Both the position numbers and the translations under genes were made by a program. Under the pieces are notes generated by a model. The model had not been told where the DNA came from. It worked only from the letters and a program-made list of their open reading frames with translations, and did no database searches. Below are positions 32,513 to 41,702 of a DNA stretch of 64,000 bases, one piece after another (position 1 is the stretch's first letter; each line of letters begins with the position of its first letter). The stretch spans positions 5,456,001 to 5,520,000 of the forward strand of contig OZ245814.1 in assembly GCA_965228415.1 (NCBI GenBank), in the 5' to 3' direction. The stretch comes from Agaribacillus sp965228415 (GTDB lineage: Bacteria > Bacteroidota > Bacteroidia > Cytophagales > Cyclobacteriaceae).

Positions 32513-33989
32513 ATTCAAAATCACGCTTGTTCCTTTTATAATTACACTTTCCACCAGCTTATGTTTTTCCCAGGAGATTCAAAAAACTGCCGAATTTGAT
32601 TACGATCTGGTGGATATTATCCAACTGGCAAAATCACAATCTCCGGCCTGGTTACAGGCGGAAACCAGGAAGGAAAACAGATATTGGCAATTTCGTACCT
32701 TTAAGTCTAATTACAATCCGCAGTTGCAATTACAGGGAAGACTGCCGGACTTTCAAAGGCGGTTTACACCGGTAACCCAGCCTGACGGAAGTATTGAGTT
32801 CAGAGCGGTATCCAATAATAATTCCAATCTGAGTATGCGCCTGATCCAGAATATCAGCGCCACGGGAGCCAGGGTTTTTATTAACTCAAATGTGGCCAGG
32901 TTTGATGATTTCGATCAGGACCTGAGTCGTTACAATGGATCGCCGATTTCCATAGGCCTGGAACAACCGATCTTCCAATTTAATGACCTGGCCTGGGACA
33001 AAAAAATAGAGCCGCTACGATATGAAGAGTCGCAAAAGGGGTATTTTGAAGAGTTGGAACAGATAGCCATTGACGCAACGCAGCAATATTTTGCTTTATT
33101 ACTGGCCCAGATAAATGCAGAAATGGCCAAAAAAAACCAGGCCAACAATGATACTATTTACAAAATTGCCCAGGGACGTTATCAACTGGGAAAAATCGGG
33201 GAAAATGATCTGTTGCAGCTGGAGGCAAATTTAATCAATTCAACATTGGATGTAGCCCAGGCACAGTTGGATTTGGAAACCTCCTCCTTAAACCTGAAAT
33301 CGTATGTAGGACTGTCTGATATTGGCAATATCTCATTATCGCTGCCCTCCGAGATCCCTCAGTTCCCCGTTGAGACTGAAAAAGCCCTTTTTGAGGCTAA
33401 TAAAAACAGAGTCGACCCGGTCTCCTTTTCTAGGAGATTGCTGCAAGGCGACCGGGAAATTGCGCAGGCCAGGGGTGATAATGGTGTTAACCTGGATTTA
33501 CTCGCCACGTTTGGATTAAACAACAGTGGTGGAGAATTTGGTGATATATACCGGGATCCGAATGATCAACAAACCGTTTCTTTGAATTTGACGGTGCCGA
33601 TATTGGATTGGGGGAGACAGAAGTCCAGAATTAAAACAGCAGAAGCCAATCAACAGCTTATTCAATATCAGATTAATCAGGAAAAGGTAAATTTCGAACA
33701 AGAGATTGTGACACATGTCAAAAGGTTCGATATGCTTAGAGAGCAGGTCAAAGTACGAAGACAATCAGATCAGATTGAATCGAGAAAATACGAAATCAGT
33801 AAGCAACTCTTTTTAATAGGCAAGATCGATATCACTACGTTAAACATAGCACTTAGAGATAAGGATACAGCGAAAAGAAATTATATCACTTCGCTCAAAG
33901 ACTTCTGGGAAGCTTACTTTACATTGAGAAAATTGACTTTGTATGATTTTGAACGAGGGGATTTGTTATTAAAGGAGCTAAATAAATAG
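32505..33989 (+). CDS. TolC-family outer-membrane efflux channel
   Basis: A 494-residue outer-membrane channel of the TolC/OEP family, starting at the ATG that overlaps the permease stop by 8 bp (MNKFKITLVPFIITL, signal ending CFSQ). Two long coiled-coil helical repeats can be followed: about 165-265 (QQYFALLLAQINAEMAKKNQ, GRYQLGKIGENDLLQLEANL) and 380-485 (VNFEQEIVTHVKRFD, LFLIGKIDITTLNIALRDKD), with barrel strands between. It is the exit duct for the adaptor and permease in front. The substrate is unknown. Confidence 0.92.
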   Translation: MNKFKITLVPFIITLSTSLCFSQEIQKTAEFDYDLVDIIQLAKSQSPAWLQAETRKENRYWQFRTFKSNYNPQLQLQGRLPDFQRRFTPVTQPDGSIEFRAVSNNNSNLSMRLIQNISATGARVFINSNVARFDDFDQDLSRYNGSPISIGLEQPIFQFNDLAWDKKIEPLRYEESQKGYFEELEQIAIDATQQYFALLLAQINAEMAKKNQANNDTIYKIAQGRYQLGKIGENDLLQLEANLINSTLDVAQAQLDLETSSLNLKSYVGLSDIGNISLSLPSEIPQFPVETEKALFEANKNRVDPVSFSRRLLQGDREIAQARGDNGVNLDLLATFGLNNSGGEFGDIYRDPNDQQTVSLNLTVPILDWGRQKSRIKTAEANQQLIQYQINQEKVNFEQEIVTHVKRFDMLREQVKVRRQSDQIESRKYEISKQLFLIGKIDITTLNIALRDKDTAKRNYITSLKDFWEAYFTLRKLTLYDFERGDLLLKELNK

Positions 33990-34113
33990 TATATGTGGTG
34001 CTCTATAGCCCATATATTAAGATGATGACCATCTAAAAAACAATGTTTTAAAACTCTTCTTTGGCAGGTACTTATTAAATCTTACCGTTGCAATAGGAGG
34101 AAACAAAAGTGAG

Positions 34114-34914
34114 ATGGATAAACTAGTCAAATATAACCAGATTTTATATGCCATATTGGGTAGCCTGGGCGTGCTGTTGTTACTTTTTGCAGGCTTCAAT
34201 ATTTTGATAGAATTTTTCCCTGTGAATCGGCAGGGCAACGATCCAAATTTGTTGGTTACAGAGGAGGAGGCAAGGGCATTGGCCGATCAGGATTTGAGAA
34301 AGCAGATCATTTCAATGGAAGCCATGCAAGACTTCGACACTACCAATGGTATATATCTCATCCCTATCACCCATAAGACGCTCGACGAGTTTCAACAAAG
34401 ACGGGAAGTGGATTATGGACTGCTCAGTATGAAGTCAGGTTCAGGCAAAAGTTATTACTATTCCCGGTACTATAACAATTTGGTGTTATATGACTTTACC
34501 AATAGACAGAGCCACATATTGTTTAATGAACGTATTAATATCGACAGATTTCAGCCAATAAAAACGGCTAATGACCATTTGATATTAATCACAGGCTGGA
34601 AAGAAGATACCAATAAGGACGGTCGGTATGACGACGCTGACAAGAAAGCACTATACCTCTATATACACTCCCTTCAGGAACTCAGGCCCATTGATTTACA
34701 GGATTTCAAGTTCATCAACTTTCAATATCTGGAGAAGGCCGACAAGTTGGTTATCAATGCCATATTTGACATCGATGGGGATGGCGTGTATGCCATTAGC
34801 CATGATCCTGAAATTCTCCTTGAATATTCCATTGAGGAAAAAGTATTGAGAAAACTTATGGAAGACACCCAGCTTAATAAACTGCAGCATTTGATTGATG
34901 GTGAAGTTGATTAA
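34114..34914 (+). CDS. Single-pass membrane protein with EF-hand-like calcium loops
   Basis: A 266-residue protein with one N-terminal TM helix (about 11-34), the rest probably periplasmic. A canonical 12-residue EF-hand loop is visible at 165-176 (D165, N167, D169, G170, D173, D176), and a second, imperfect one at 219-230 (D219, D221, D223). Beta-strand-like segments such as NNLVLYDFTNRQSHILF suggest a propeller or sandwich between them. No known family is recognised. AGGAGG lies 17 nt upstream of the ATG. It follows the efflux operon by 124 bp in the same direction and may belong to it, for example as a calcium-responsive partner; that link is inference. Confidence 0.6.
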   Translation: MDKLVKYNQILYAILGSLGVLLLLFAGFNILIEFFPVNRQGNDPNLLVTEEEARALADQDLRKQIISMEAMQDFDTTNGIYLIPITHKTLDEFQQRREVDYGLLSMKSGSGKSYYYSRYYNNLVLYDFTNRQSHILFNERINIDRFQPIKTANDHLILITGWKEDTNKDGRYDDADKKALYLYIHSLQELRPIDLQDFKFINFQYLEKADKLVINAIFDIDGDGVYAISHDPEILLEYSIEEKVLRKLMEDTQLNKLQHLIDGEVD

Positions 34915-35099
34915 GTCACTGGGATAATCTGCCCGAAATACCGGCAACCGTATAATGCATTGATGATGGGAAAGGTGTTTTTTGAGCAAAAACGCACCTG
35001 TGTCAAAGAACAAAACGAATTGGCCGGCATTTTATTATAAACCACCGTTACTTTGTCTTACTATTTTTATTCAGTATTCTCATATTAACCACAATAGAT

Positions 35100-36023
35100 A
35101 TGAATAAGAGGAAGATACTTTGGTTTACGGGAGTGGTGGCCACTTTCGTGCTTTTTTATTTCTTGATACCCAATTCGGTTTACAATCAGTCGCCCATGAT
35201 TTTTTCAATGATTGGTGCGGTATTATTTACTTTTTTTCTTATTCAAACCATCGGGGATTTTAAATCCATCAGGGAATTCAATAAGCCGGAACCCAGCGAA
35301 AAAAGACAGGCGCATAACATTGCTCCTTGGATGGTCATACCGGGAATTGCTATGATTTTCGTTTTTGTCATGAATTTTTCATCAAACGAAAGAGAAGAAC
35401 TAAAGGCCTACGGCCAAAAAGTTGCCGGAACGATTGTCGATGGTAGCTCTTTTAAAACACGTAGAGGAGGAACATACAACGTAACAGTTAAGTTTACAAC
35501 TAAAGAAGGCAAAGAAATGATTGTTGAAGAAAGTGTGGGAGAGCAAGAGTTTAAAAGCTTCTATAAAGGACAGGAAGTGGAATTGGTTTATTCCAGTAAC
35601 AACCCCAAGATGGTAGAGTTGCTAACAAATAACGCCACGATCGAGGCCTATTCGGGTGTAAAAGACAGGGATATAAGTGCTAAAGATTTGATGAAATTAG
35701 TCACCTTTACCCCCGACAGTGTGGGAACGGTATTAAATGATATTAATTATCAGTGGGCATATAAGCAGGAAGATAATGCCTGGGTTAATCAACGAAAAAA
35801 TTTGCTGATTAAAGTTAAGTCCAACGAAGTCATAAATTATTTATCATTTAGCGATGCCTTTTCTACCTTTCCGCAAGAGCTTGAAAAACAACAATTTGAG
35901 CAGATCGATTCAGAGGATGAGAAAGTTAAGTTATACGAAAATGACGAATTCCTGGCATCAGTTGAAACACAACTTATGGAGAGCTCAAAATTGGCTACTA
36001 TCATTACTATGTGGAAGAAGTAA
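35100..36023 (+). CDS. Membrane protein with DUF3592-like domain, unknown function
   Basis: A 307-residue protein with three TM helices (about 6-23, 33-50, 75-93). A soluble part follows: first a DUF3592-like segment (GQKVAGTIVDGSSFKTRRGG, VEESVGEQEFKSFYKGQEVELVY) at about 105-185, a beta-sheet module often found in membrane proteins, then an unassigned helical/beta region (190-307). No catalytic motif is apparent. It stands alone, 185 bp after the EF-hand gene, and converges on purB. Confidence 0.55.
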   Translation: MNKRKILWFTGVVATFVLFYFLIPNSVYNQSPMIFSMIGAVLFTFFLIQTIGDFKSIREFNKPEPSEKRQAHNIAPWMVIPGIAMIFVFVMNFSSNEREELKAYGQKVAGTIVDGSSFKTRRGGTYNVTVKFTTKEGKEMIVEESVGEQEFKSFYKGQEVELVYSSNNPKMVELLTNNATIEAYSGVKDRDISAKDLMKLVTFTPDSVGTVLNDINYQWAYKQEDNAWVNQRKNLLIKVKSNEVINYLSFSDAFSTFPQELEKQQFEQIDSEDEKVKLYENDEFLASVETQLMESSKLATIITMWKK

Positions 36024-36107
36024 GGCCAAAGGAAGACTGTTATCTGGCTGTTTTTAAATCATCATTGAACCAGGTAACGGTTTGTGATAAAGTCAATTCG
36101 TACTTAA

Positions 36108-37454
36108 TTATATGCCGGTATAGCTAAACGGACTGATTTGCTTTAACTCTTTTTTGATGTCCTCATTTACCTCCAAATTATCGATAAAATCGGCAATAGC
36201 TTCCGCAGTGATTTTGTCGTTTTTTCTGGTAAGTGCTTTTAGGGCCTCGTAGGGCTGTGGGTACGCTTCCCTTCTCAATATAGTTTGGATGGCCTCAGCA
36301 ATTACCGCCCAGTTATCTTCCAGGTCAGCATCAATGGACTGTTGATTCAGTTGAATTTTATTGAGCCCTTTTTTTAATGAATTTAACGCAATCAACCCAT
36401 GTGATAATGGAACGCCGATATTTCTTAGTACCGTTGAGTCTGTCAGATCCCTTTGTAATCTTGAAATTGGTAATTTAGCAGAAAGATGTATCAATAGTGC
36501 ATTAGCTACTCCCATGTTTCCTTCCGCATTTTCAAAATCAATAGGATTTACCTTGTGAGGCATAGCGGAAGAGCCCACTTCCCCTTCTTTTATCTTTTGC
36601 TTAAAATAGCCCATACTGATATATTGCCAAACATCCCGGCTCAAATCTATTAAGATAACATTAATCCTCTTAAGACTATCGAATAGGGCGGCCAAATTAT
36701 CGTAGTGTTCGATTTGGGTGGTAGGCTCGCTTCGTTGTAATCCTAGATACTTATTAACAAAGTGATGACCAAAACCGCTCCAGTCAATATCGGGGTAAGC
36801 TACGTGATGTGCATTAAAATTGCCGGTGGCACCTCCAAATTTGGCGGAAAAAGGTACCACTTTAAGTAACGCCAGTTGCTTTTCAATTCTTTCTTTAAAC
36901 ACCAGCAACTCTTTTCCCAGTTTGGTAGGTGAAGCTGGCTGTCCGTGGGTCTTGGCCAGCATAGGTACATCCTTCCAATTTTCTCCCAATTGGTTAATAA
37001 GCGCATTGACTTCCACCAACAATGGTAAGTATATATTTTCTAAACCATTTTTTAAAGATAAGGGAATGCTGGTATTATTGATATCCTGTGAGGTTAAGCC
37101 AAAATGAATGAATTCCTTTTGATCACCAATGCCTAAAGCATCAAATTTTTTCTTTAAAAAATATTCCACCGCCTTCACGTCGTGATTGGTGGTTTTTTCT
37201 ATTTCCTTGATTTTCAGTCCATCGGCCTGGCTGAAATCAGAGACAATGGATCTCAGTGCTGCAAATAAACCATGGTCAAAATCCTTTAGTTGTGGGATGG
37301 GCAGCTCACACAAAGCAATAAAATATTCTATTTCTACTTTTACCCTGTATTTGATTAACCCAAATTCTGAGAAGTACTCACTCAGAACGTTAGTCTGTCG
37401 GTGATAACGGCCATCAATGGGCGAAATAGAGGTTAAAGGATTCAGTTCCATCAT
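36108..37454 (-). CDS. purB: Adenylosuccinate lyase
   Basis: A 448-residue fumarase/aspartase-superfamily enzyme of purine synthesis: it cleaves SAICAR to AICAR and adenylosuccinate to AMP, releasing fumarate. Visible marks are the N-terminal SPIDGRY, the catalytic His region TSQDINNTS and AKTHGQPASP, and the superfamily signature GEVGSSAMPHKVNPIDFENAEGN region (the SS of the flexible loop). Length matches the E. coli-like PurB (456). The ATG at 37454 lies just after a perfect -7 element. Monocistronic, with the reductase gene divergent. Confidence 0.96.
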   Translation of the reverse strand: MMELNPLTSISPIDGRYHRQTNVLSEYFSEFGLIKYRVKVEIEYFIALCELPIPQLKDFDHGLFAALRSIVSDFSQADGLKIKEIEKTTNHDVKAVEYFLKKKFDALGIGDQKEFIHFGLTSQDINNTSIPLSLKNGLENIYLPLLVEVNALINQLGENWKDVPMLAKTHGQPASPTKLGKELLVFKERIEKQLALLKVVPFSAKFGGATGNFNAHHVAYPDIDWSGFGHHFVNKYLGLQRSEPTTQIEHYDNLAALFDSLKRINVILIDLSRDVWQYISMGYFKQKIKEGEVGSSAMPHKVNPIDFENAEGNMGVANALLIHLSAKLPISRLQRDLTDSTVLRNIGVPLSHGLIALNSLKKGLNKIQLNQQSIDADLEDNWAVIAEAIQTILRREAYPQPYEALKALTRKNDKITAEAIADFIDNLEVNEDIKKELKQISPFSYTGI

Positions 37455-37473
37455 ATTCTTGCATTTGAGAATG

Positions 37474-37481
37474 CAAAAATA
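37474..37481 (-). promoter_or_regulatory. Bacteroidota -7 promoter element of purB
   Basis: On the minus strand this reads TATTTTTG, a perfect TAnnTTTG match, 20 nt before the purB ATG. Transcription would start near 37468. A 5-bp hairpin (GCATT/AATGC) lies at the likely start of the RNA. Confidence 0.5.
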
Positions 37482-37598
37482 AGCATTTATACCCGAAAAG
37501 GATCTATTCTTTCCAAGGATGTTGATAAAATTCTCGTACCATTAATGTGATAATTTCACCCTGATATTAGGCGATATTTATTAGTTTTGTCAGGATTT

Positions 37599-37606
37599 TA
37601 AATTTG
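37599..37606 (+). promoter_or_regulatory. Bacteroidota -7 promoter element of the ferredoxin-reductase gene
   Basis: TAAATTTG is a perfect TAnnTTTG match, 26 nt before the ATG at 37632. A weak -33 candidate (TTTA at 37577) lies 18 nt upstream. Confidence 0.5.
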
Positions 37607-37631
37607 GTACGGGTAAATCTTATTTTTGATT

Positions 37632-38768
37632 ATGGCATTTGGTTTTTTCAAAAAAAACAGGGAAAAGAAAAAAAATACTTCCGGTCAGCAAAACGCAAAA
37701 TCTGTCAACAGCCATTACTACGACCTGAAGGTGAAGGAAATTGTACAGGAAACCCAGGATGCTATTTCGCTGGTGTTTGAGATGCCCGAACCTGAAATGA
37801 AGTATAAATCAGGCCAGTTTCTTACCCTGATTTGTGAAATTGAAAATAAGGAGGTTAGGAGATCATACTCGTTCAGCAGTGCGCCAGGGGTTGATGAGGA
37901 TATTGCAGTTACGATCAAAAGAGTTAAGGGAGGCCTGATGTCCAATTATTTGCCTGACCATGTCCAAGTAGGAGATACCGTTAAGGTAATGGAACCTATG
38001 GGTGTTTTTACCACCGAATTTGATCCCGGTAACAAAAGACATATCATTATGTTTGCCGGAGGTAGCGGTATTACCCCAATGATGAGCCTTATCAAATCTA
38101 CCCTGACCAGAGAGCCTGAAAGCGTGGTGTCACTCATTTATGCCAATAGAAACATTGACACCGTCATTTTTAAGGAGGAGCTCGACAAATGGCAGACCAA
38201 ATATGAGGGAAGATTACATGTTATCCACATTTTGGATGAGGCGCCGATGAACTGGCAAGGACATTCCGGGCTTCTTAACCACGAAATGTTGACCCGGCTC
38301 TTTGAAAGGATTCCCGATTGGGGAGAAGACAAAACCAGCTATCTCATGTGTGGGCCAGAAGGTATGATGATCAATGTTGAGACCCTTTTAGCACAACAAA
38401 ATATTGCCAGAGAAAAGATCATCAAGGAAAGCTTTGTAGCCGGCACCATCAACAAGGATGATAAATCCGGGGGGGATGACAATGCAACCTTGAAGACCAG
38501 AACGGTCAAGGTCCGGTACGAAGGAGAAGAATATACCATTTCCGTGCAACCAGGAACCACCATTTTAGAGACTGCATTGGATGACGGCATCGATCTTCCC
38601 TATTCCTGCCAGGCTGGATTGTGTACAGCCTGCCGGGGAAAGTGCCTTTCCGGTAAAGTTAAACTTGATGAAGAAGAAGGCCTTTCCAGCGATGAACGCG
38701 AAGCCGGCTACGTGCTTACCTGCGTAGGACACCCGTTGACAGATGATGTTGTGATTGAAATAGGTTAA
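37632..38768 (+). CDS. FAD/NAD(P)-dependent ferredoxin reductase with C-terminal 2Fe-2S domain (PaaE-like)
   Basis: A 378-residue soluble electron-transfer protein of the class that includes PaaE and HCP/CO-dehydrogenase-type reductases. It has an FAD domain (about 30-130) with RRSYSFSSAP, an NAD(P) domain (about 135-265) with AGGSGITPMMSL and CGPEGMM, and a plant-type 2Fe-2S ferredoxin domain (285-378) with Cys326, Cys331, Cys334 and Cys364. It should pass electrons from NAD(P)H to a monooxygenase or other acceptor, which is not encoded nearby. I use the ATG at 37632; a TTG two codons earlier is unlikely. Divergent from purB. Confidence 0.92.
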   Translation: MAFGFFKKNREKKKNTSGQQNAKSVNSHYYDLKVKEIVQETQDAISLVFEMPEPEMKYKSGQFLTLICEIENKEVRRSYSFSSAPGVDEDIAVTIKRVKGGLMSNYLPDHVQVGDTVKVMEPMGVFTTEFDPGNKRHIIMFAGGSGITPMMSLIKSTLTREPESVVSLIYANRNIDTVIFKEELDKWQTKYEGRLHVIHILDEAPMNWQGHSGLLNHEMLTRLFERIPDWGEDKTSYLMCGPEGMMINVETLLAQQNIAREKIIKESFVAGTINKDDKSGGDDNATLKTRTVKVRYEGEEYTISVQPGTTILETALDDGIDLPYSCQAGLCTACRGKCLSGKVKLDEEEGLSSDEREAGYVLTCVGHPLTDDVVIEIG

Positions 38769-38896
38769 TTTTCGGAACATCACATCACCTCAAATCCCTT
38801 ATTACTTTCTTCCAAATGGACGAAAAAAGGATTAGCGGTATCCCCCTATGATAATACTGCGTTCATCTCCATTTTTTAGGCCTTCATTCAGTTCTT

Positions 38897-39718
38897 TCAA
38901 TTGTCTACATAAATATCCCTGTCCAACTCGTCAAATAGGTCATTGAGCTTAAGTGCCCCTAAATTTTTATAAACAAACCTGGGTTTGTAGGGATAGTGAA
39001 TCAGGTCCAGTTCGGAAGTATTCCCACTAAGTACCAGGATAGAATTGAACCCTAACTCCACGGCGCCTTTGATATCGGTTTCCATGGTATCTCCTATCAT
39101 TATAGTTTGTGCTGTCTTTAGATTCAACTTTTTTCTTGCCGCCCTCATCATAAACGGACTTGGTTTTCCAACAGAATACGCTTTTTTACCCGTGGCCTTC
39201 TCCAGGCTGGCAACAAGGGCACCGCAACCCGGCCTATAACCCCCCTCTGTCGGACAGGTCTCGTCCAAATTGGTGGCGATAAGATGTGCGCCCTTTAGAA
39301 TCATGTTTTGGGCTGTTTCCAAACTTTCATAGTTCAAGGTTCTGCCTTCGGCCACAATAACATAATCGGGATCATTGCTTGTGATACCATAACCCGCCTC
39401 ATATAAAGCAGTTAATATGCCACCTTCGCCTATTACATAAGCCGTGCTTTCTGGTTTATTGAGTGACAGAAAATCCACTGTCGCCATAGCGCAGGTATAA
39501 AAGTGACGCTCTTCAACCTCCAGGCCATATTTTTTAAGTTTCACCTTCAAATCCTTTGGCGTTGGGGAACTATTATTGGTCAGAAACAGAAACCGGATAT
39601 CCTGATCCAAAAGGGTGTTAATAAAATCATGTGCCCCTTCAATCAATTCCTTGCCCCTGTAAAGAACACCGTCCATGTCTAACAAGAACCCGTATTCATT
39701 TTTATTTTTAAGATTCAT
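38897..39718 (-). CDS. HAD-IIA family phosphatase, NagD-like
   Basis: A 273-residue cytoplasmic HAD phosphatase with a C2-type cap. Motif I is FLLDMDGVLYRG (Asp14, Asp16), motif II LTNNSS, the Lys is in GKPSPFMM, and motif IV is MIGDTMETDI. Relatives dephosphorylate nucleotides or sugar phosphates such as GlcNAc-derived ones, or p-nitrophenyl phosphate in assays. I use the ATG at 39718: the only upstream ATG (39745) lies inside a perfect -7 promoter element, so it cannot be in the transcript. Monocistronic. Confidence 0.88.
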   Translation of the reverse strand: MNLKNKNEYGFLLDMDGVLYRGKELIEGAHDFINTLLDQDIRFLFLTNNSSPTPKDLKVKLKKYGLEVEERHFYTCAMATVDFLSLNKPESTAYVIGEGGILTALYEAGYGITSNDPDYVIVAEGRTLNYESLETAQNMILKGAHLIATNLDETCPTEGGYRPGCGALVASLEKATGKKAYSVGKPSPFMMRAARKKLNLKTAQTIMIGDTMETDIKGAVELGFNSILVLSGNTSELDLIHYPYKPRFVYKNLGALKLNDLFDELDRDIYVDN

Positions 39719-39744
39719 TTTAAATTCTTTAATTATGAAATACA

Positions 39745-39752
39745 CAAAGATA
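39745..39752 (-). promoter_or_regulatory. Bacteroidota -7 promoter element of the HAD phosphatase gene
   Basis: On the minus strand this reads TATCTTTG, a perfect TAnnTTTG match, 27 nt before the ATG at 39718. Transcription would start near 39740. It decides the choice of start. Confidence 0.5.
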
Positions 39753-39992
39753 TATCAAATTATTTGTATGAATAATACTGTAAGGTAATTTTTAATATAT
39801 AAATAATAATTAATATTTAATTTTATTGAAAATTCAATAATTTATCATTTCTGTTTAATCTATTGCCAGAAATTAATTGTTATCCCGGGGATCTAAACTA
39901 TTTTTTGGAGAGGATAGCTAAAATTTTTTGCCGGCTAGCGGCATATAAGATGGTCAGTGAAGACAGTGGGTCTGGTCTTGTAATCTTTTAGG

Positions 39993-41540
39993 CTAGGGCC
40001 ATATGATTTCGATCACTTTGTCTCTTAGGGCAATAGTGCTCCGGCTGCAATTATCGGGGCGGTCGATCTGTAGCTGGTTTTCCTGGTGAATCACTTCCTC
40101 CTGCCTGGAAACCGCGAAGCTGTTTTTTTTATGAAAAATGACAATTCTCTCTTCCTTTTCAGAATCAATGGAAAGTGTAAAATGATCTGCATCAGCTGTT
40201 ATCTGCTCACTTCTTTGAAAATCATAATCGATATCTTCCAGTAACTTAATGATACGATCGCCATCGGGTACCCCATAGCCGACATAATTATTGGCATAGG
40301 GGTATAAGTTGCCTGATCGTTCAATAACTTCCCTAATTTGATAGTTGGTGAGATCGGGATTTTTTTGCATAATGCAGGCCGCCAGCCCGGTTATAATTGG
40401 TGCCGAAAACGAAGTTCCGTTATTGGAATAACAGGCAACATTGGGCTTGACATAATTTAAAAAATCAGGCCCTAGCGCACTATACCTGATTTTAGCACAG
40501 CCGCCTGCTACCGTCGCACCAACGGAGATGACTCCCTTGGCATCGGCCGGGGCGGAAACCACACGCCAATTTGGGTCGTGGCCCTCATTGCCGGCAGCTA
40601 CAATGATTAACATTCCTTTTTCATCGGCAGCGATCTGTGCCGCCACAGAGATTTTGCTAGACTTTCCATCCATATCCTCAGGGCTGTAATTCTCTTTGGG
40701 ATCATCAAACCCAAGCGAATAGCCCAGAGAGGTGTTGACCAGCCGAACCCCTAAACTGTCGAGCCATTCAATGGCTTCAATCCAAAAATCTTCTTCTCCC
40801 CTGTATTCATAGTTGGTATGATCGGTGCGAGCCAGATAGTAGCTGGCGCCGGTGGCCAGTCCATACTGGGTATTTGATGATTTATTATATCCGGCCACCA
40901 TTTTCCAAACGGTGGTTCCGTGAGAATTTGAAAACGACTGCAGATTGCTGAAAGGTTTTGAATTGCCGGGTTGCAGATAATCCCTGAATCCCAATACCCT
41001 GTCATCGGCAAATATTGGTTTAAGACTGGCATTGATTCTCGCTCCAAAGTATCCGACGTCTATTATCCCTATTTTTACGCCGCTACCGTCCAGATTTTGA
41101 GCCTTTATTTCTTTGGCGTTTATCTGATCCAGTACGGAGGTAAATTCCGGGCTGATACCTTCCACAACGTTTAATACCTTTAATCGTTGATCTACCCTCG
41201 TAACAGCGCTAACAAATGGCAATGACCTGACTTTTTCTAAGGACTCCAGCGAAATTTCAGCGCTTACGGCATTCAGCCATTTTGAACGATGAATGGTTTT
41301 GACGTTCATGCCGGCAAGGCTGTCTATGTAGGCCTGATATACAGGTAGATCACTTGATTGATACAATGGCAATCCGAGATTTTTGCGGTTGTCGATGGTT
41401 TGATCAGATACAGCAGGTCTGGATTTTGTAAGCTGTCCCTTATCGGTAAGAGTAATCCAATACCGATCCGGTGCCTGTGCCAAAACATCACCGGATATTG
41501 AAAAAAACAGGATTAGCAAAATGCAGCGGAATCTGATCAT
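39993..41540 (-). CDS. Subtilisin-like serine protease (peptidase S8), exported
   Basis: A 515-residue exported protease. The signal peptide ends in VLAQ (1-21), followed by a pro-region (about 22-145) and a subtilase domain with Asp161 (GIIDVGYFG), His207 (SNSHGTTV), oxyanion Asn318 (AAGNEG) and nucleophile Ser377 (NNGTSFSAP). The short C-terminal stretch (440-515) is a beta-rich extension, but it lacks the usual type IX secretion signal, so periplasmic or surface location is open. No inhibitor or regulator gene adjoins. The aminopeptidase P gene is divergent, 162 bp away, which suggests joint peptide scavenging but does not prove it. Confidence 0.92.
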   Translation of the reverse strand: MIRFRCILLILFFSISGDVLAQAPDRYWITLTDKGQLTKSRPAVSDQTIDNRKNLGLPLYQSSDLPVYQAYIDSLAGMNVKTIHRSKWLNAVSAEISLESLEKVRSLPFVSAVTRVDQRLKVLNVVEGISPEFTSVLDQINAKEIKAQNLDGSGVKIGIIDVGYFGARINASLKPIFADDRVLGFRDYLQPGNSKPFSNLQSFSNSHGTTVWKMVAGYNKSSNTQYGLATGASYYLARTDHTNYEYRGEEDFWIEAIEWLDSLGVRLVNTSLGYSLGFDDPKENYSPEDMDGKSSKISVAAQIAADEKGMLIIVAAGNEGHDPNWRVVSAPADAKGVISVGATVAGGCAKIRYSALGPDFLNYVKPNVACYSNNGTSFSAPIITGLAACIMQKNPDLTNYQIREVIERSGNLYPYANNYVGYGVPDGDRIIKLLEDIDYDFQRSEQITADADHFTLSIDSEKEERIVIFHKKNSFAVSRQEEVIHQENQLQIDRPDNCSRSTIALRDKVIEIIWP

Positions 41541-41702
41541 ATAAGGGCCGTTTTTTTTTTTGTAATTACCAAGTTAATAAATAATAATCAAATGAACATG
41601 ACATTTAATTTGTTAAATTCGAGAAATCCTAAACAAGAAGTGTACCGTACTGCCAAAATCGGCTGTTGTTTGCAGGATAATTAAACAAAGAACAATGACA
41701 CT

